Positions 1 through 8,521 are shown, counted from the first letter of the stretch. The stretch is DNA of 64,000 nucleotides from Nonomuraea candida (GCF_000725485.1 NZ_JOAG01000009.1:62001-126000), one strand, 5' to 3'. Translations and numbers: made by a program. The notes: generated by a model not told the origin, from the letters alone.

Positions 1-2
1 AG

Positions 3-446
3 CTCAAGAACAGGCTGGGCCTGTCCTACCTGTTCGTGGCCCACGACCTGGCCGTGGTCCGGCATCTCGCCGACCGCGTCGCCGTCATGTACCTGGGCAG
101 GATCGCCGAGATCGGGACGGTCGCGAACGTCTACGACCGTCCCGCGCATCCCTACACACAGGCGTTGCTGTCGGCGATCCCGCTGCCCGACCCCGAGATG
201 GAACGCACCCGCAAGCGCATCCTGCTCGAAGGCGACCTGCCCAGCCCGGCGAACCCGCCGTCTGGATGCAGGTTCCGCACCCGCTGCCCCAAGTTCGCCC
301 GCCTGAACGAGGCGGAACGGCAGCGGTGTGTGGACGAGGAGCCCTCGGTGGTTCAGCAGGCGAACGCCGTGGACCACGGCGCCGCCTGCCATTACGCGGA
401 GGAGATCGAGGTCATCACGGCCTCGGACAATCAGGAGGAAGAGTGA
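3..446 (+). CDS. Di/oligopeptide ABC transporter ATP-binding protein (DppF/OppF type), C-terminal part
   Basis: Partial gene: the start, Walker A and signature motif lie left of the window. What is visible begins just before the H-loop (FVAHDL) and carries the cysteine-containing C-terminal domain typical of oligopeptide/dipeptide importer ATPases (HPYTQALLSAIP, then a PANPPSGCRFRTRCP motif). The family energises uptake of peptides, or sometimes sugars or nickel, from the cytoplasmic face of the membrane. The stop overlaps the GTG of the next gene (GTGA), so the two are translationally coupled. I infer that this is the last ATPase gene of an importer operon whose permeases lie upstream. Confidence 0.9.
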   Translation, partial: LKNRLGLSYLFVAHDLAVVRHLADRVAVMYLGRIAEIGTVANVYDRPAHPYTQALLSAIPLPDPEMERTRKRILLEGDLPSPANPPSGCRFRTRCPKFARLNEAERQRCVDEEPSVVQQANAVDHGAACHYAEEIEVITASDNQEEE

Positions 447-2164
447 AGGTTCATCACCGTGCGGCCGCTGGGCTGGCGGTCCTGGCCCTGGCCGCGGCGG
501 CCTGCGGCGGAGGCGGCGGCAGCTCTGACAAGAAGCCGAACGCCGCGCAGTCGCAGCAGGCTCAGCAGCAGATGACGGAGACTCCGGCCATCAGCATCAA
601 CCCCGTGCCGTACGAGCAGGTCAAGGACGGTGGGACGCTCACTCTCGCCATCGGGCAGTGGCCGACGCAGTGGAACCCGTACCACGTCGACGGCAACCAG
701 GCCGACACGGCCACCATGCTCGACCCGATCCTGCCGCAGATCATGATGGCCGACGAGAACGCCTCGTTCACGCCGAACGCCGACTACGTCACCGACGTGA
801 AGAACGAGATGGTGGACGGCAAGCAGACCATCACCTACACCATCAACGACAAGGCCAAGTGGTCGGACGGCACGCCGATCACCTGGAAGGACTTCGAGGC
901 CGGCTGGAAGGCGCAGAACGGCAAGGACAAGGCCTACAAGCCGGCCTCCACCGACGGCTGGGACAAGATCGAGTCGGTGAAGAAGGGCGACTCCGACAAG
1001 GTCGCGGTCGTCACCTTCACCAAGCCGTACTCCGAGTGGCAGGGCCTCTACAACCGCGGCACCAGCCACCTCATGCCCGCCAAGCACGTCAGCACCCCCA
1101 AGGCGAACGACAGCGACTACAACCAGAAGATCCCGGTCACCGCGGGCCCCTTCAAGGTCGAGAAGATCGACGAGGGCACCAAGACGCTCACGCTCGTGCG
1201 TGACGACAACTGGTGGGGCCGCAAGCCCAAGCTCGACAAGATCATCTTCCGGGCCATCGCCGACGGCTCGGCCGAGGTGAACGCCTTCGCCAACGGCGAG
1301 ATCGACGCCGCCTACATCGAGGCCGGCAACCCGGCCAACCTGCAGCGGGCCAAGCAGGTGCCGAACGCCGAGATCCGCAAGGCGCTCAGCCCGAACTGGC
1401 GGCACATCACGGTCAACAACTCCAGCGAGTTCCTGAAGGACAAGTCGGTCCGCCAGGCCGTCCAGTACGCGATCAACCGTGACGTGATCACCCAGTCCGA
1501 CCTGAAGGACATGGAGTGGCCGCTGCAGACGCTCGGCAACCACGTCTTCATGAACAACCACAAGGGCTACGTCGACAACTCCGGCGACCTCGGCAAGTAC
1601 AACCTGGAGAAGGCCAAGCAGCTCCTCGACGCGGCCGGCTGGAAGCAGGAGTCGGGCGCCGAGTTCCGCAAGAAGGACGGCAAGGAGTTCGCGCTCGACT
1701 TCGTCATCCCGGCGAGCGTCGCGACCGCGAAGACCGAGGGTGAGCTGACCCAGGCCATGCTCAAGGAGGCCGGGATCAAGGTCACGATCCGCCCGGTCCC
1801 CGATGACAAGTTCTTCAACGACTTCATCATCAAGGGCGACTTCGACCTGGTGCCGTTCTCCTGGATCGGCACGCCGCTGCCGCTGGGCAGCCTGCCGCAG
1901 ATCTACAAGACCGGCTCCGAGAGCAACTTCCCCAAGGCCAGCGACCCGGCCGTGGACGCCGCCATCCAGGCGGCCGTGGACGAGACCGACCCGGCCAAGG
2001 CGATCGAGCTGGCCAACGCGGCCGACAAGCTCATCTGGGACATGGTGCACACCATCCCGCTGTACCAGCGTCCCGACATCTGGGCCGTGAAGAAGACGCT
2101 CGCCAACTGGGGCGCGCGTGGCTACGCCTACTACGACTACACGGCGGTCGGCTTCACCGGCTGA
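443..2164 (+). CDS. Peptide ABC transporter substrate-binding lipoprotein (SBP family 5)
   Basis: A 573-residue secreted lipoprotein. The N-terminus is a basic region, a short hydrophobic stretch and a lipobox ending at Cys21, followed by a Gly/Ser/Gln-rich tether. The body looks like bacterial extracellular solute-binding protein family 5 (DppA/OppA), with a GGTLTLAIG beginning, WSDGTPITWKDF and a C-terminal IPLYQRPDIWAVK stretch. It captures peptides outside the cell for the ABC importer whose ATPase precedes it. The GTG at 443 follows an AGGAGGA Shine-Dalgarno and overlaps the upstream stop. An in-frame upstream extension to 266 exists but would destroy the lipobox signal, so I rejected it. 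A strong hairpin follows the stop. Ligand specificity cannot be read from sequence. Confidence 0.93.
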   Translation: MKVHHRAAAGLAVLALAAAACGGGGGSSDKKPNAAQSQQAQQQMTETPAISINPVPYEQVKDGGTLTLAIGQWPTQWNPYHVDGNQADTATMLDPILPQIMMADENASFTPNADYVTDVKNEMVDGKQTITYTINDKAKWSDGTPITWKDFEAGWKAQNGKDKAYKPASTDGWDKIESVKKGDSDKVAVVTFTKPYSEWQGLYNRGTSHLMPAKHVSTPKANDSDYNQKIPVTAGPFKVEKIDEGTKTLTLVRDDNWWGRKPKLDKIIFRAIADGSAEVNAFANGEIDAAYIEAGNPANLQRAKQVPNAEIRKALSPNWRHITVNNSSEFLKDKSVRQAVQYAINRDVITQSDLKDMEWPLQTLGNHVFMNNHKGYVDNSGDLGKYNLEKAKQLLDAAGWKQESGAEFRKKDGKEFALDFVIPASVATAKTEGELTQAMLKEAGIKVTIRPVPDDKFFNDFIIKGDFDLVPFSWIGTPLPLGSLPQIYKTGSESNFPKASDPAVDAAIQAAVDETDPAKAIELANAADKLIWDMVHTIPLYQRPDIWAVKKTLANWGARGYAYYDYTAVGFTG

Positions 2165-2180
2165 ACCTCCGCGCAGTGAC

Positions 2181-2216
2181 GAACCCCCGGCCGCCGCACC
2201 CGGCGGCCGGGGGTTC
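2181..2216 (+). terminator. Strong hairpin terminator after the peptide transporter operon
   Basis: A perfect 16-bp inverted repeat (arms 2181-2196 and 2201-2216) with a 4-base loop begins 17 bp after the binding-protein stop. There is no U-tract, as is common in high-GC actinomycetes. It also sits beyond the 3' end of the leftward remnant at 2272-3004 and could act in both directions. Confidence 0.8.
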
Positions 2217-2242
2217 GGCCTTTCCAGGACCCGCGGATCGCC

Positions 2243-2278
2243 GCCTGCACGGCCTGCACGGCCTACACGGCCTACACG
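2243..2278. repeat. Four tandem 9-bp units
   Basis: Units of nine bases (two GCCTGCACG, then two GCCTACACG) run from 2243 to 2278 and cover the TAG stop of the leftward glycosyltransferase remnant. It is one of many short tandem duplications at gene ends in this window. Confidence 0.85.
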
Positions 2279-3004
2279 GCGGCCGTCGTCAGGGAGACCT
2301 CCACGCCGCCGCGCGTGCCCCAGCGGTTGACGCGCCAGCAGGTCAGCAGCGCGTACAGGTACATCGGGCGCAGCACCAGCAGCCGCCAGAGCGAGGCCAG
2401 CGGCGCGAGCGCGAAGGTCAGCAGCGAGGTGAGCATCGAGTCGTCGTTCATCTGCATCGGCCGGCCGCGGAAGTGCTCGTTCTCGTACGCGCCCGCGCAG
2501 CGGCGCACCACGTTCGCCCGGTAGAAGGCCAGCGTGCCGGAGTTGATCGTGACCCGCCGCAGCACCGACTGGGCGCTGCGCAGGCCGCGCGTGAAGGGCA
2601 GGTACAGCACGCAGGTCATCCGGGTGAGCAGGTTGGCCGTGCGGTTCAGCACCAGCACGTGCCCGGCCACCGACTGCACCTGGGGGTCGGCGAACGGGGC
2701 CAGCCCCTCCCTGACCGCGTGCCGGTCGAGGATCGAGTCGCTGTCCAGGGTGAGGAAGACGTCGCCGTCGTCCTCGGCCAGCACGTGAATCTGGGCGAAG
2801 CGCTTGCCCCGGTTCTCGGTGCGGCATCCACCACAACAGCAGGAACGAGGCCAGCCAGGCGGCCGACATGTCGTAGGGGCGGCCCTCGATCGCCCCCGAG
2901 AGCGCGGCCAGGTGGGCGACGCCCCAGGCGGCGAACCCGGCGATCGGGAGCGCGCCGAGGAGGAGGAGGAGCCTTCTGGGCTCGGCGTACCGGGCGGTGA
3001 TCAT
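2272..3004 (-). pseudogene. Hyaluronan-synthase-like family 2 glycosyltransferase, internally deleted and frameshifted
   Basis: Starting at the ATG at 3004, the minus strand encodes two transmembrane helices ending in LLLWWM. Around 2820-2835 the frame changes and the homology jumps to the middle of the GT-A domain (ENRGKRFAQIHVL, then LTLDSDS carrying the DxD, NSGTLAFYR, NDDSMLT). The donor-binding beginning of the catalytic domain, roughly 100 residues in this family, is missing. A second, in-frame loss seems to lie after NDDSMLT: the conserved QxxRW segment is absent and the sequence goes straight to C-terminal membrane helices and TCWRVNRWGTR. The family makes membrane-coupled polysaccharide. 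This copy cannot be functional as sequenced. It overlaps the PL8 remnant by ATGA, so both once formed one operon. Confidence 0.8.
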
Positions 3005-3672
3005 CGGCACAGCGGCAGGTCCACCCGGTTCGCGCCGGTGCTGGTGCCCTCGTAGCGCGCCACCACCGGCTCCGGCACGAACGCGTCCACCGCCGCCCGG
3101 CAGGCCGCCGCCCGGCGCGCGGTCAGCCGGCCGCCCATCAGCAGCGCCGTGTCCAGCAGGGCCTGCGGGCCGCCGATCCGCCAGTGCCACCAGTTGCCGT
3201 ACGGCGTGACGCCCGGGTGGTAGGCGTCGGCCAGCAGGTGGTCCAGGCCCGCCAGCACCCCGCCCGCCAGCGCGGCGTCGCCGGTCACGCCGGTGCCGGG
3301 CTGCGCGTACGCCTCGGCCATCACGCGCAGCCTGGCGAAGCTCTCGTGCAGGTTCGCCGACAGGGTGTGCGCCCGCTCGTCCGAGCCGGCGTAGCCGAGG
3401 CCGGGCCAGAGCGAGCCGCGTTCGGGCGCCATCGACTCCCGGTGCCCGTCCGCCGTCGTGCCGAGCCGCGCCAGCACCTCCCGGTACGGCTCCGCCCCGG
3501 GGTCGAAGCCCGTGCCGAGCAGCAGCGTCCGCCACCGGGCCCGCAGCTCCGCGTGCCCCGGGGCGGCCGCCGCCGCGCGGCCCGGCGGCAGCCCCGAGAC
3601 CAGGGCGGACCCGCCGGCGGCGCGCAGAAGGGCGCGACGCGTCCATCCGCGCGACGTTCGTCCACCCGTCAT
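3001..3672 (-). pseudogene. Polysaccharide lyase family 8 (hyaluronate/xanthan lyase type), N-terminal remnant
   Basis: A 223-residue product with a twin-arginine signal (TRRALLRAAGG near residue 11) and the alpha/alpha-toroid beginning of PL8 lyases: GNWWHWRIGGPQALLDTALL and, near the end, TGANRVDL. Family members run to about 750-800 residues, and their catalytic Asn, His, Tyr and Arg lie after TGANRVD. Here the sequence ends four residues after that motif, so the catalytic part is gone. Its TGA overlaps the ATG of the glycosyltransferase remnant. The pairing of lyase and hyaluronan-synthase-like enzyme suggests a lost exopolysaccharide function. A sequence-assembly collapse is an alternative explanation for the deletions. 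Confidence 0.8.
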
Positions 3673-3826
3673 GAGGCCCCCGTGGCCGGTCGTACCGCTG
3701 CCGACACTGGCGACGATAGGCAACGTCCGGACGGCGGCCGGGGGAGGCTTCAGGGCATTGATCGAGTGATGACCGATTCCTGCCCTTGAGCGCACGCACC
3801 CCGCTCCGGGCGGAGGGTCAAGCGGG

Positions 3827-3841
3827 GGTGAAAGTTTCACC
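3827..3841. promoter_or_regulatory. 15-bp palindromic operator GGTGAAAGTTTCACC
   Basis: A perfect 7-1-7 palindrome in the divergent region between the PL8 remnant and the GH3 gene. The GAAA-N-TTTC core is the same as at 29133-29145 and 29291-29302, upstream of the xylan operon. The shape suits a LacI-family repressor. Other than this site and the CebR-like box, the roughly 310-bp intergenic region (3673-3985) shows no recognisable gene. Confidence 0.6.
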
Positions 3842-3935
3842 GGATCGGGCGCCGTTTTCCCTGGTGCCCGGGGAGGGGCGGCGGGGCGCGGCGGGCGGGG
3901 CCGGGAAACTCGGCAGTTGTCACCTACAGTGCGTT

Positions 3936-3949
3936 TGGGAGCGCTCCCA
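3936..3949. promoter_or_regulatory. CebR/CelR-type operator TGGGAGCGCTCCCA
   Basis: A perfect 14-bp palindrome 36 bp upstream of the GH3 start. It is identical to the box known to bind the cellobiose-responsive LacI-family repressors CebR (Streptomyces) and CelR (Thermobifida). It predicts that the downstream beta-glucosidase belongs to the cellulose/cello-oligosaccharide regulon. No CebR-like gene is in the window. Confidence 0.88.
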
Positions 3950-3985
3950 AAACACCCTTCGAGCCGAGCGCGGAGCAGCGTGCCA

Positions 3986-6469
3986 ATGAGCAACCCGAGC
4001 AGAAGATGGACGAGCAGGGCCGCCGCGCTGGTGCTCGTCGCCGCGGCCATGTCCGTGGCGCCCCCGGCGCTGTCCCCGGTGACGGCCTCCACCGCCGTGA
4101 CCGTGGCGGGCGCCGACCTCCCCTACCAGGACCCCTCACTCCCCGTGCCCACCCGGGTCGCCGACCTGCTGTCCCGGATGTCGCTGGACGAGAAGCTCGG
4201 CCAGATGACCCAGGCCGAGCGCGGCTCGGTCAGCACGTCCGACGTCACCACGTACCGGCTCGGGTCGGTGCTGTCCGGCGGCGGCTCCGCGCCGTCGCCG
4301 AACACCGCGACGGGCTGGGCCGACATGTACGACCGGTTCCAGAACGCCGCCCTGGCCACGCCCCTCGGCATCCCGCTCGTCTACGGCGTGGACGCCGTGC
4401 ACGGGCACAACAACGTCGTCGGCGCCACGATCTTCCCGCACAACATCGGCCTCGGCGCCACCCGCGACCCGGCGCTCGTCGAGCGGATCGGCCGGGCCGT
4501 GGCCGAGGAGGTGTCCGGCACCGGGATCGACTGGAACTTCGCCCCCTGCCTCTGCGTGGCCCGCAACGACCGGTGGGGGCGCACGTACGAGTCGTTCGGC
4601 GAGACGCCCGACCTGCCCTCCTCGATGGCCTCGATCATCACCGGCATGCAGGGCGCGTCGCTCGACGGGCCCGCCTCGGTCCTGGCCACCGCCAAGCACT
4701 ACCTCGGCGACGGCGGCACCACCGGCGGCGTCGACCAGGGCGACACCCAGCTCCCGGAGTCCGAGCTGCGGGCGATCCACCTGCCGCCGTTCGAGGCCGC
4801 CGTGGAGCGCGGGGTCGGCTCCGTGATGATCTCCTTCAGCAGCTGGAACGGCACCAAGCTGCACGGGCACCAGTACCTCATCACCACCGTGCTCAAGGGC
4901 GAGCTGGGCTTCGACGGGTTCGTGGTCTCCGACTGGAACGGCATCGACCAGATCGACGGCGCCCAGGGCATCTCCGCGCACGACGTGCGCACGTCCGTCA
5001 ACGCCGGCGTCGACATGGTCATGGCGCCCACGGCGTGGCGGCAGTTCATCGACCTGCTGCGGGCCGAGGTGCAGGCCGGGCGGGTCACGACGGCCAGGAT
5101 CGACGACGCCGTACGCCGCATCCTGACCAAGAAGTTCGAGCTCGGGCTGTTCGAGAAGCCGCTCACCGACCGGTCGTACACCTCCACCGTGGGCAGCGCC
5201 GCGCACCGGGCGCTGGCGCGGGAGGCCGTGGCCAAGTCTCAGGTCGTGCTGAAGAACGCCGGCGGCCTGCTGCCCCTGGCCAGGACCGGCGGCAAGATCT
5301 TCGTGGCGGGCAAGAGCGCCGACGACATCGGCAACCAGAGCGGCGGCTGGACCATCTCCTGGCAGGGCTCGTCGGGGAACATCACCCCCGGCACCACCAT
5401 CCTCCAGGGCATCAGGAACACGGTCGGCTCCGGCGCCACCGTCACCTACAGCCGCGACGGCAGCGGCATCGACGGCTCCTACCGGGTGGCCGTCGCCGTG
5501 GTCGGCGAGACCCCGTACGCCGAGACCCAGGGCGACCGCCCCGGCTCGCTCGGCCTGGACAGCGCCGACCTCAACACCCTCGCCACCCTGCGCGCCTCCG
5601 GCGTGCCGGTCGTCGTGGTGCTCGTCTCCGGCCGTCCCATGGACATCGCCGCCCAGCTCCCCGGCTGGAACGCCCTGGTCGCCGCCTGGCTGCCGGGCAC
5701 CGAGGGGCAGGGCGTCGCCGACGTGCTCTTCGGCGCCGCGCAGCCGACCGGCAAGCTGCCCATGACCTGGATGAGCAGCGCCTCCCAGCAGCCGATCAAC
5801 GCCGGCGACGGCAAGACGCCGCTGTTCCCGCAGGGGTTCGGGCTGACGTACGAGCCCGGGGGAGAGGACGACACGAGCCCGCCCAGCGCGCCCGGCACGC
5901 CCGTCGCCTCCGCCGTCACCTCCACCTCGGCCACCCTCACCTGGCCGGCCGCCACCGACGACGTGGGCGTGACCGGCTACGAGGTGGTCCGCTTACAGGG
6001 CTCGGGCGAGACGGTGGCGGCGACCTCCGCCACCGCCTCGGCCTCGCTCACCGGCCTGACGCCGGACACGTCCTACACCTTCGCCGTGTACGCCGAGGAC
6101 GCGGCGGGCAACCGCTCGCCCCGCTCGGGCACGGTGACGGTGGCCACGCCGGGAGACGGCCCCGGCGGCGGCTGCGCGGTCGCCCCGTCCACGCAGAGCC
6201 AGTGGGGCGGCGGGTACGTCGTCCAGGCCACCGTGACCAACACCGGCACCACGGCCAGGACCGGCTGGACGGTCACCTTCACCCTGCCGGCCGGGCACAC
6301 GATCACCGGCTCCTGGAACGCCGCGATCACCGTGTCGGGCCGGACCGTCACCGCCCGCAACGCCGGGCACAACGGAGCGCTGGGGGCGGGCGCGAGCACG
6401 TCGTTCGGCTTCCAGTCGAGCCGCCCGAACGGCGACACGGCCCTGCCCTCCGGCTACACCTGCACTTGA
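3986..6469 (+). CDS. Secreted GH3 beta-glucosidase with FN3 and CBM2 domains
   Basis: An 827-residue secreted enzyme. Residues 1 to about 35 form a signal peptide. The GH3 N-terminal barrel contains KHYLGDGGT and the nucleophile Asp316 in VVSDWNG. The GH3 C-terminal alpha/beta sandwich ends near residue 625 (FPQGFGLTYEPG). One fibronectin type III domain follows, then a family 2 carbohydrate-binding module bounded by two cysteines near the C-terminus. The layout suits exo-acting hydrolysis of cello-oligosaccharides bound at cellulose. I chose the ATG at 3986 because the hydrophobic signal follows directly and the CebR box lies just upstream. A hairpin terminator follows. Beta-xylosidase activity cannot be excluded from sequence, but the CebR box and CBM2 favour beta-glucosidase. 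Confidence 0.93.
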   Translation: MSNPSRRWTSRAAALVLVAAAMSVAPPALSPVTASTAVTVAGADLPYQDPSLPVPTRVADLLSRMSLDEKLGQMTQAERGSVSTSDVTTYRLGSVLSGGGSAPSPNTATGWADMYDRFQNAALATPLGIPLVYGVDAVHGHNNVVGATIFPHNIGLGATRDPALVERIGRAVAEEVSGTGIDWNFAPCLCVARNDRWGRTYESFGETPDLPSSMASIITGMQGASLDGPASVLATAKHYLGDGGTTGGVDQGDTQLPESELRAIHLPPFEAAVERGVGSVMISFSSWNGTKLHGHQYLITTVLKGELGFDGFVVSDWNGIDQIDGAQGISAHDVRTSVNAGVDMVMAPTAWRQFIDLLRAEVQAGRVTTARIDDAVRRILTKKFELGLFEKPLTDRSYTSTVGSAAHRALAREAVAKSQVVLKNAGGLLPLARTGGKIFVAGKSADDIGNQSGGWTISWQGSSGNITPGTTILQGIRNTVGSGATVTYSRDGSGIDGSYRVAVAVVGETPYAETQGDRPGSLGLDSADLNTLATLRASGVPVVVVLVSGRPMDIAAQLPGWNALVAAWLPGTEGQGVADVLFGAAQPTGKLPMTWMSSASQQPINAGDGKTPLFPQGFGLTYEPGGEDDTSPPSAPGTPVASAVTSTSATLTWPAATDDVGVTGYEVVRLQGSGETVAATSATASASLTGLTPDTSYTFAVYAEDAAGNRSPRSGTVTVATPGDGPGGGCAVAPSTQSQWGGGYVVQATVTNTGTTARTGWTVTFTLPAGHTITGSWNAAITVSGRTVTARNAGHNGALGAGASTSFGFQSSRPNGDTALPSGYTCT

Positions 6470-6500
6470 CGAACGCCCGGCCCTTCGGGGCCTCGGGGGT

Positions 6501-6532
6501 TCGGCCCCGCCCCCGCACGGGGGCGGGGCCGA
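6501..6532. terminator. Bidirectional hairpin between convergent genes
   Basis: Arms 6501-6515 and 6518-6532 are perfectly complementary (about 14 paired bases around a tight loop). The hairpin lies between the ends of the GH3 gene and the snapalysin gene. Confidence 0.75.
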
Positions 6533-6537
6533 GGGGG

Positions 6538-7059
6538 TCACCTCTCCTCGTGCAGCCTGCCGAACTCGACCAGCGGCGTGCCGCCGGCGAAGTTCCCGTC
6601 CACCTCAGCCCGCTCGGCGGCGCTGGGGTTGGCGTTGCGGCAGCTCACGGGCGCGCTCGAGCCGGACATCAGGTCGGTGCAGCGCCCGGTGCGCCGGTCG
6701 GGCAGGCCCAGGATGTGGCCGATCTCGTGGGTGGCGATCCGCAGCGGGTAGTAGCCCTGGTTGACCGCCTGCCGGCCCATCCAGATCGTGCCCCGGCCCA
6801 GGCTGGTGGGCAGGGCCCTGGGCCAGCCGTTGTCGGCGTACACGACGAAGTGGGCCGGCGAGCCCTTGATCAGGCGGACGTTGACGACGCTGGAGTTCCA
6901 GACCTGGGCCGCCTGGTCGATCGTGGCGGTGAACTCGGCGGCCCGGCTGGCGTCGTACCTGAGCACCGTGACCAGTGCGGTGGCCTGCGCCGGTGCGGTG
7001 ACCAGCAGGAACGCCAGGCTCAGGACGACGGAGAGCATGGTGCGAAGAGGTCTTGACAC
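6538..7059 (-). CDS. Snapalysin-type small neutral metalloprotease (family M7)
   Basis: A 173-residue secreted protein: a signal peptide to about Ala26 (APAQA), then a small zinc endopeptidase. The zinc motif is HEIGHILGLPD, with His111, Glu112, His115 and Asp121 as third ligand, the HExxHxxGxxD signature of snapalysin from Streptomyces. Two cysteines (127 and 140) flank LMSGSSAP, as in the family. Start is the GTG at 7059, preceded by GGAGGAGG at good spacing. The methionine eight residues in would shorten the signal's basic region. The protease probably degrades extracellular protein such as milk-type substrates. It stands alone, convergent with the GH3 gene. Confidence 0.92.
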   Translation of the reverse strand: MSRPLRTMLSVVLSLAFLLVTAPAQATALVTVLRYDASRAAEFTATIDQAAQVWNSSVVNVRLIKGSPAHFVVYADNGWPRALPTSLGRGTIWMGRQAVNQGYYPLRIATHEIGHILGLPDRRTGRCTDLMSGSSAPVSCRNANPSAAERAEVDGNFAGGTPLVEFGRLHEER

Positions 7060-7155
7060 GGAGCCTCCTCCAGGAGTTGGGGGTGTTGTGACGGTATGCG
7101 CACCCCCTCGTCCCGGAGACGTATCAACTTGCCCCTATCACCGTGATATGGCGGC

Positions 7156-8478
7156 TCAGCAGATCGACTGACGGCTGTTGACCAGGGTGTTGTTCCGGAA
7201 GGTCGTGTTGACGCCGCACGGGTTCTCCGTGATCGCGGAGTTCGTCACCGTCAGGTTCTGGATGACGATGTCGGAGGTGTTCGGGAACTCGGAGCGGGCC
7301 GCGAGCCGGATGTCGCCGGGGCCGGCCACGGTGCCGCCCTGGGCGGCGATGTTCACGTTGTGGCAGTTCTCGATGAGGATGGCGTTGTTGCCGGTCTGCG
7401 CGATGTCGACCCGGTCGATGACCGCGCCGCCGCTCTCGGAGACGCAGAAGACGCCCCGCCCGCCGCCGTGCGCGATGACCTGGCCGACGCGGATGTTGGT
7501 GGGATAGCCGCTGCCGATCCGGCCGTTCCTGTTGGCCATGCGGAAGGCGGCGTAGCCGGTGCCGGCGCCCGCGCCCTGGGCGTCCACGGTGGTGACGTTG
7601 GCGTTGATGGTGTCGTTCAGCAGCAGGCCCGAGTGGCCGGTGTTGCGGGCCGTGACGGTGCCGACGGTCAGGCCGTCCACGCCGTACGTCTCCACGCCGT
7701 GCGTGCTGGTGCCCGAGACGTAGACGTTGTCGATGCGCACGTTCCTGGTGCGCACGCTGCGGTCGCCGTGGTTGTCGATCCGGATGCCGAGGCCACGGGT
7801 CAGGCGCAGGTCGATCTGGCCGAGGGTGACGTTGACGCCGTTGCGCACGAAGATGCCGTACAGCGGGGCGCCGGTGACGGTCAGGTGCCGGACCTCGACG
7901 TCGGTGACGCCCCTGGCGTACACGACGGCCTGGTCGCCGGAGCCGGAGCCGGTCACGTTCACGGTGCCGCAGACGTCGAGCACCGTGTAGCTGGGCAGGG
8001 ACAGCCGCGAGCCCGCGCTCATCGAGCCGGAGCCGCGCACGACGACGCGCTGCTTGGAGGTGCGGCCGGCGGTGAGGCTGTTGACGGCCGCCTGCATGGC
8101 CGACAACATGCTGCTTCCGGTGTAGACGGTCCTGCCGCCGTTGCGCGCGGTCCAGGTGCCGCCGCTCAGCACCGCCTCCGCGTTGAAGGACCCGTCGCCG
8201 CAGGCCAGCGCGCTCCCCGACGCCTGCCCGGCGGCGGTCGCGGCCTGCGCGGTCCGTGCTGTCTGCGTAGTCTGTGCTGTCTGCGTAGTCTGTGCTGTCT
8301 GCGCGCTCTGTGCTGTCTGCGCGGTCTGTGCGGCCTGCGTGGTCCGGGTCGTGCCGGTGGCGCCGGCCGCCGGGGCGGACGGCGCGGTCGCCACGAGCGC
8401 GACCGCGGTGAGCCCGGCCGCGACGCCCTTGACGCCGAGCCGGGACCTGTTCCTGAGCCTGGTCGTGCTGCTTCGCAT
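7156..8478 (-). CDS. Secreted right-handed parallel beta-helix protein (pectate-lyase-like fold)
   Basis: A 440-residue secreted protein. After the signal (cleavage near PAAGA) comes a low-complexity Thr/Gln/Ala linker of repeated TAQ/TTQ triplets. Then comes CGDGSFNAEAVLSGGTWTARNG and a long run of short beta-strand turns of the form DVEVRHLTV, NVTLGQIDL, DIVIQNLTV, which is the pattern of a right-handed beta-helix. The family includes polysaccharide lyases and GH28-like enzymes, but no catalytic triad can be assigned, so the substrate is unknown. I chose the ATG at 8478 because CAGGAGCTGAGC precedes it and a signal peptide follows; an in-frame start 22 codons upstream would mask the signal. 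A 12-bp palindrome lies 44 bp upstream. Confidence 0.75.
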   Translation of the reverse strand: MRSSTTRLRNRSRLGVKGVAAGLTAVALVATAPSAPAAGATGTTRTTQAAQTAQTAQSAQTAQTTQTAQTTQTARTAQAATAAGQASGSALACGDGSFNAEAVLSGGTWTARNGGRTVYTGSSMLSAMQAAVNSLTAGRTSKQRVVVRGSGSMSAGSRLSLPSYTVLDVCGTVNVTGSGSGDQAVVYARGVTDVEVRHLTVTGAPLYGIFVRNGVNVTLGQIDLRLTRGLGIRIDNHGDRSVRTRNVRIDNVYVSGTSTHGVETYGVDGLTVGTVTARNTGHSGLLLNDTINANVTTVDAQGAGAGTGYAAFRMANRNGRIGSGYPTNIRVGQVIAHGGGRGVFCVSESGGAVIDRVDIAQTGNNAILIENCHNVNIAAQGGTVAGPGDIRLAARSEFPNTSDIVIQNLTVTNSAITENPCGVNTTFRNNTLVNSRQSIC

Positions 8479-8521
8479 GCTCAGCTCCTGTGGTGGGTGG
8501 GCCACCCGCCGATCCGCCTGC

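Noticed and set aside
266..442. N-terminal extension of the peptide-binding protein
   Set aside because: It would place about 59 residues before a perfectly good lipoprotein signal and overlaps the ATPase gene; the GTG at 443 has AGGAGGA.
431..3799. A 1122-codon open frame on the minus strand
   Set aside because: It runs antisense through the peptide-binding protein and is biased in composition (Gly, Arg, Val, Leu, Asp). Only the short stretch with the membrane helices (about 2820-3004) belongs to a real, broken gene.
4006..7056. A 1016-codon plus-strand frame over the GH3 gene
   Set aside because: Arg/His/Pro-rich shadow of the GH3 gene in another frame; no start context, no motifs.
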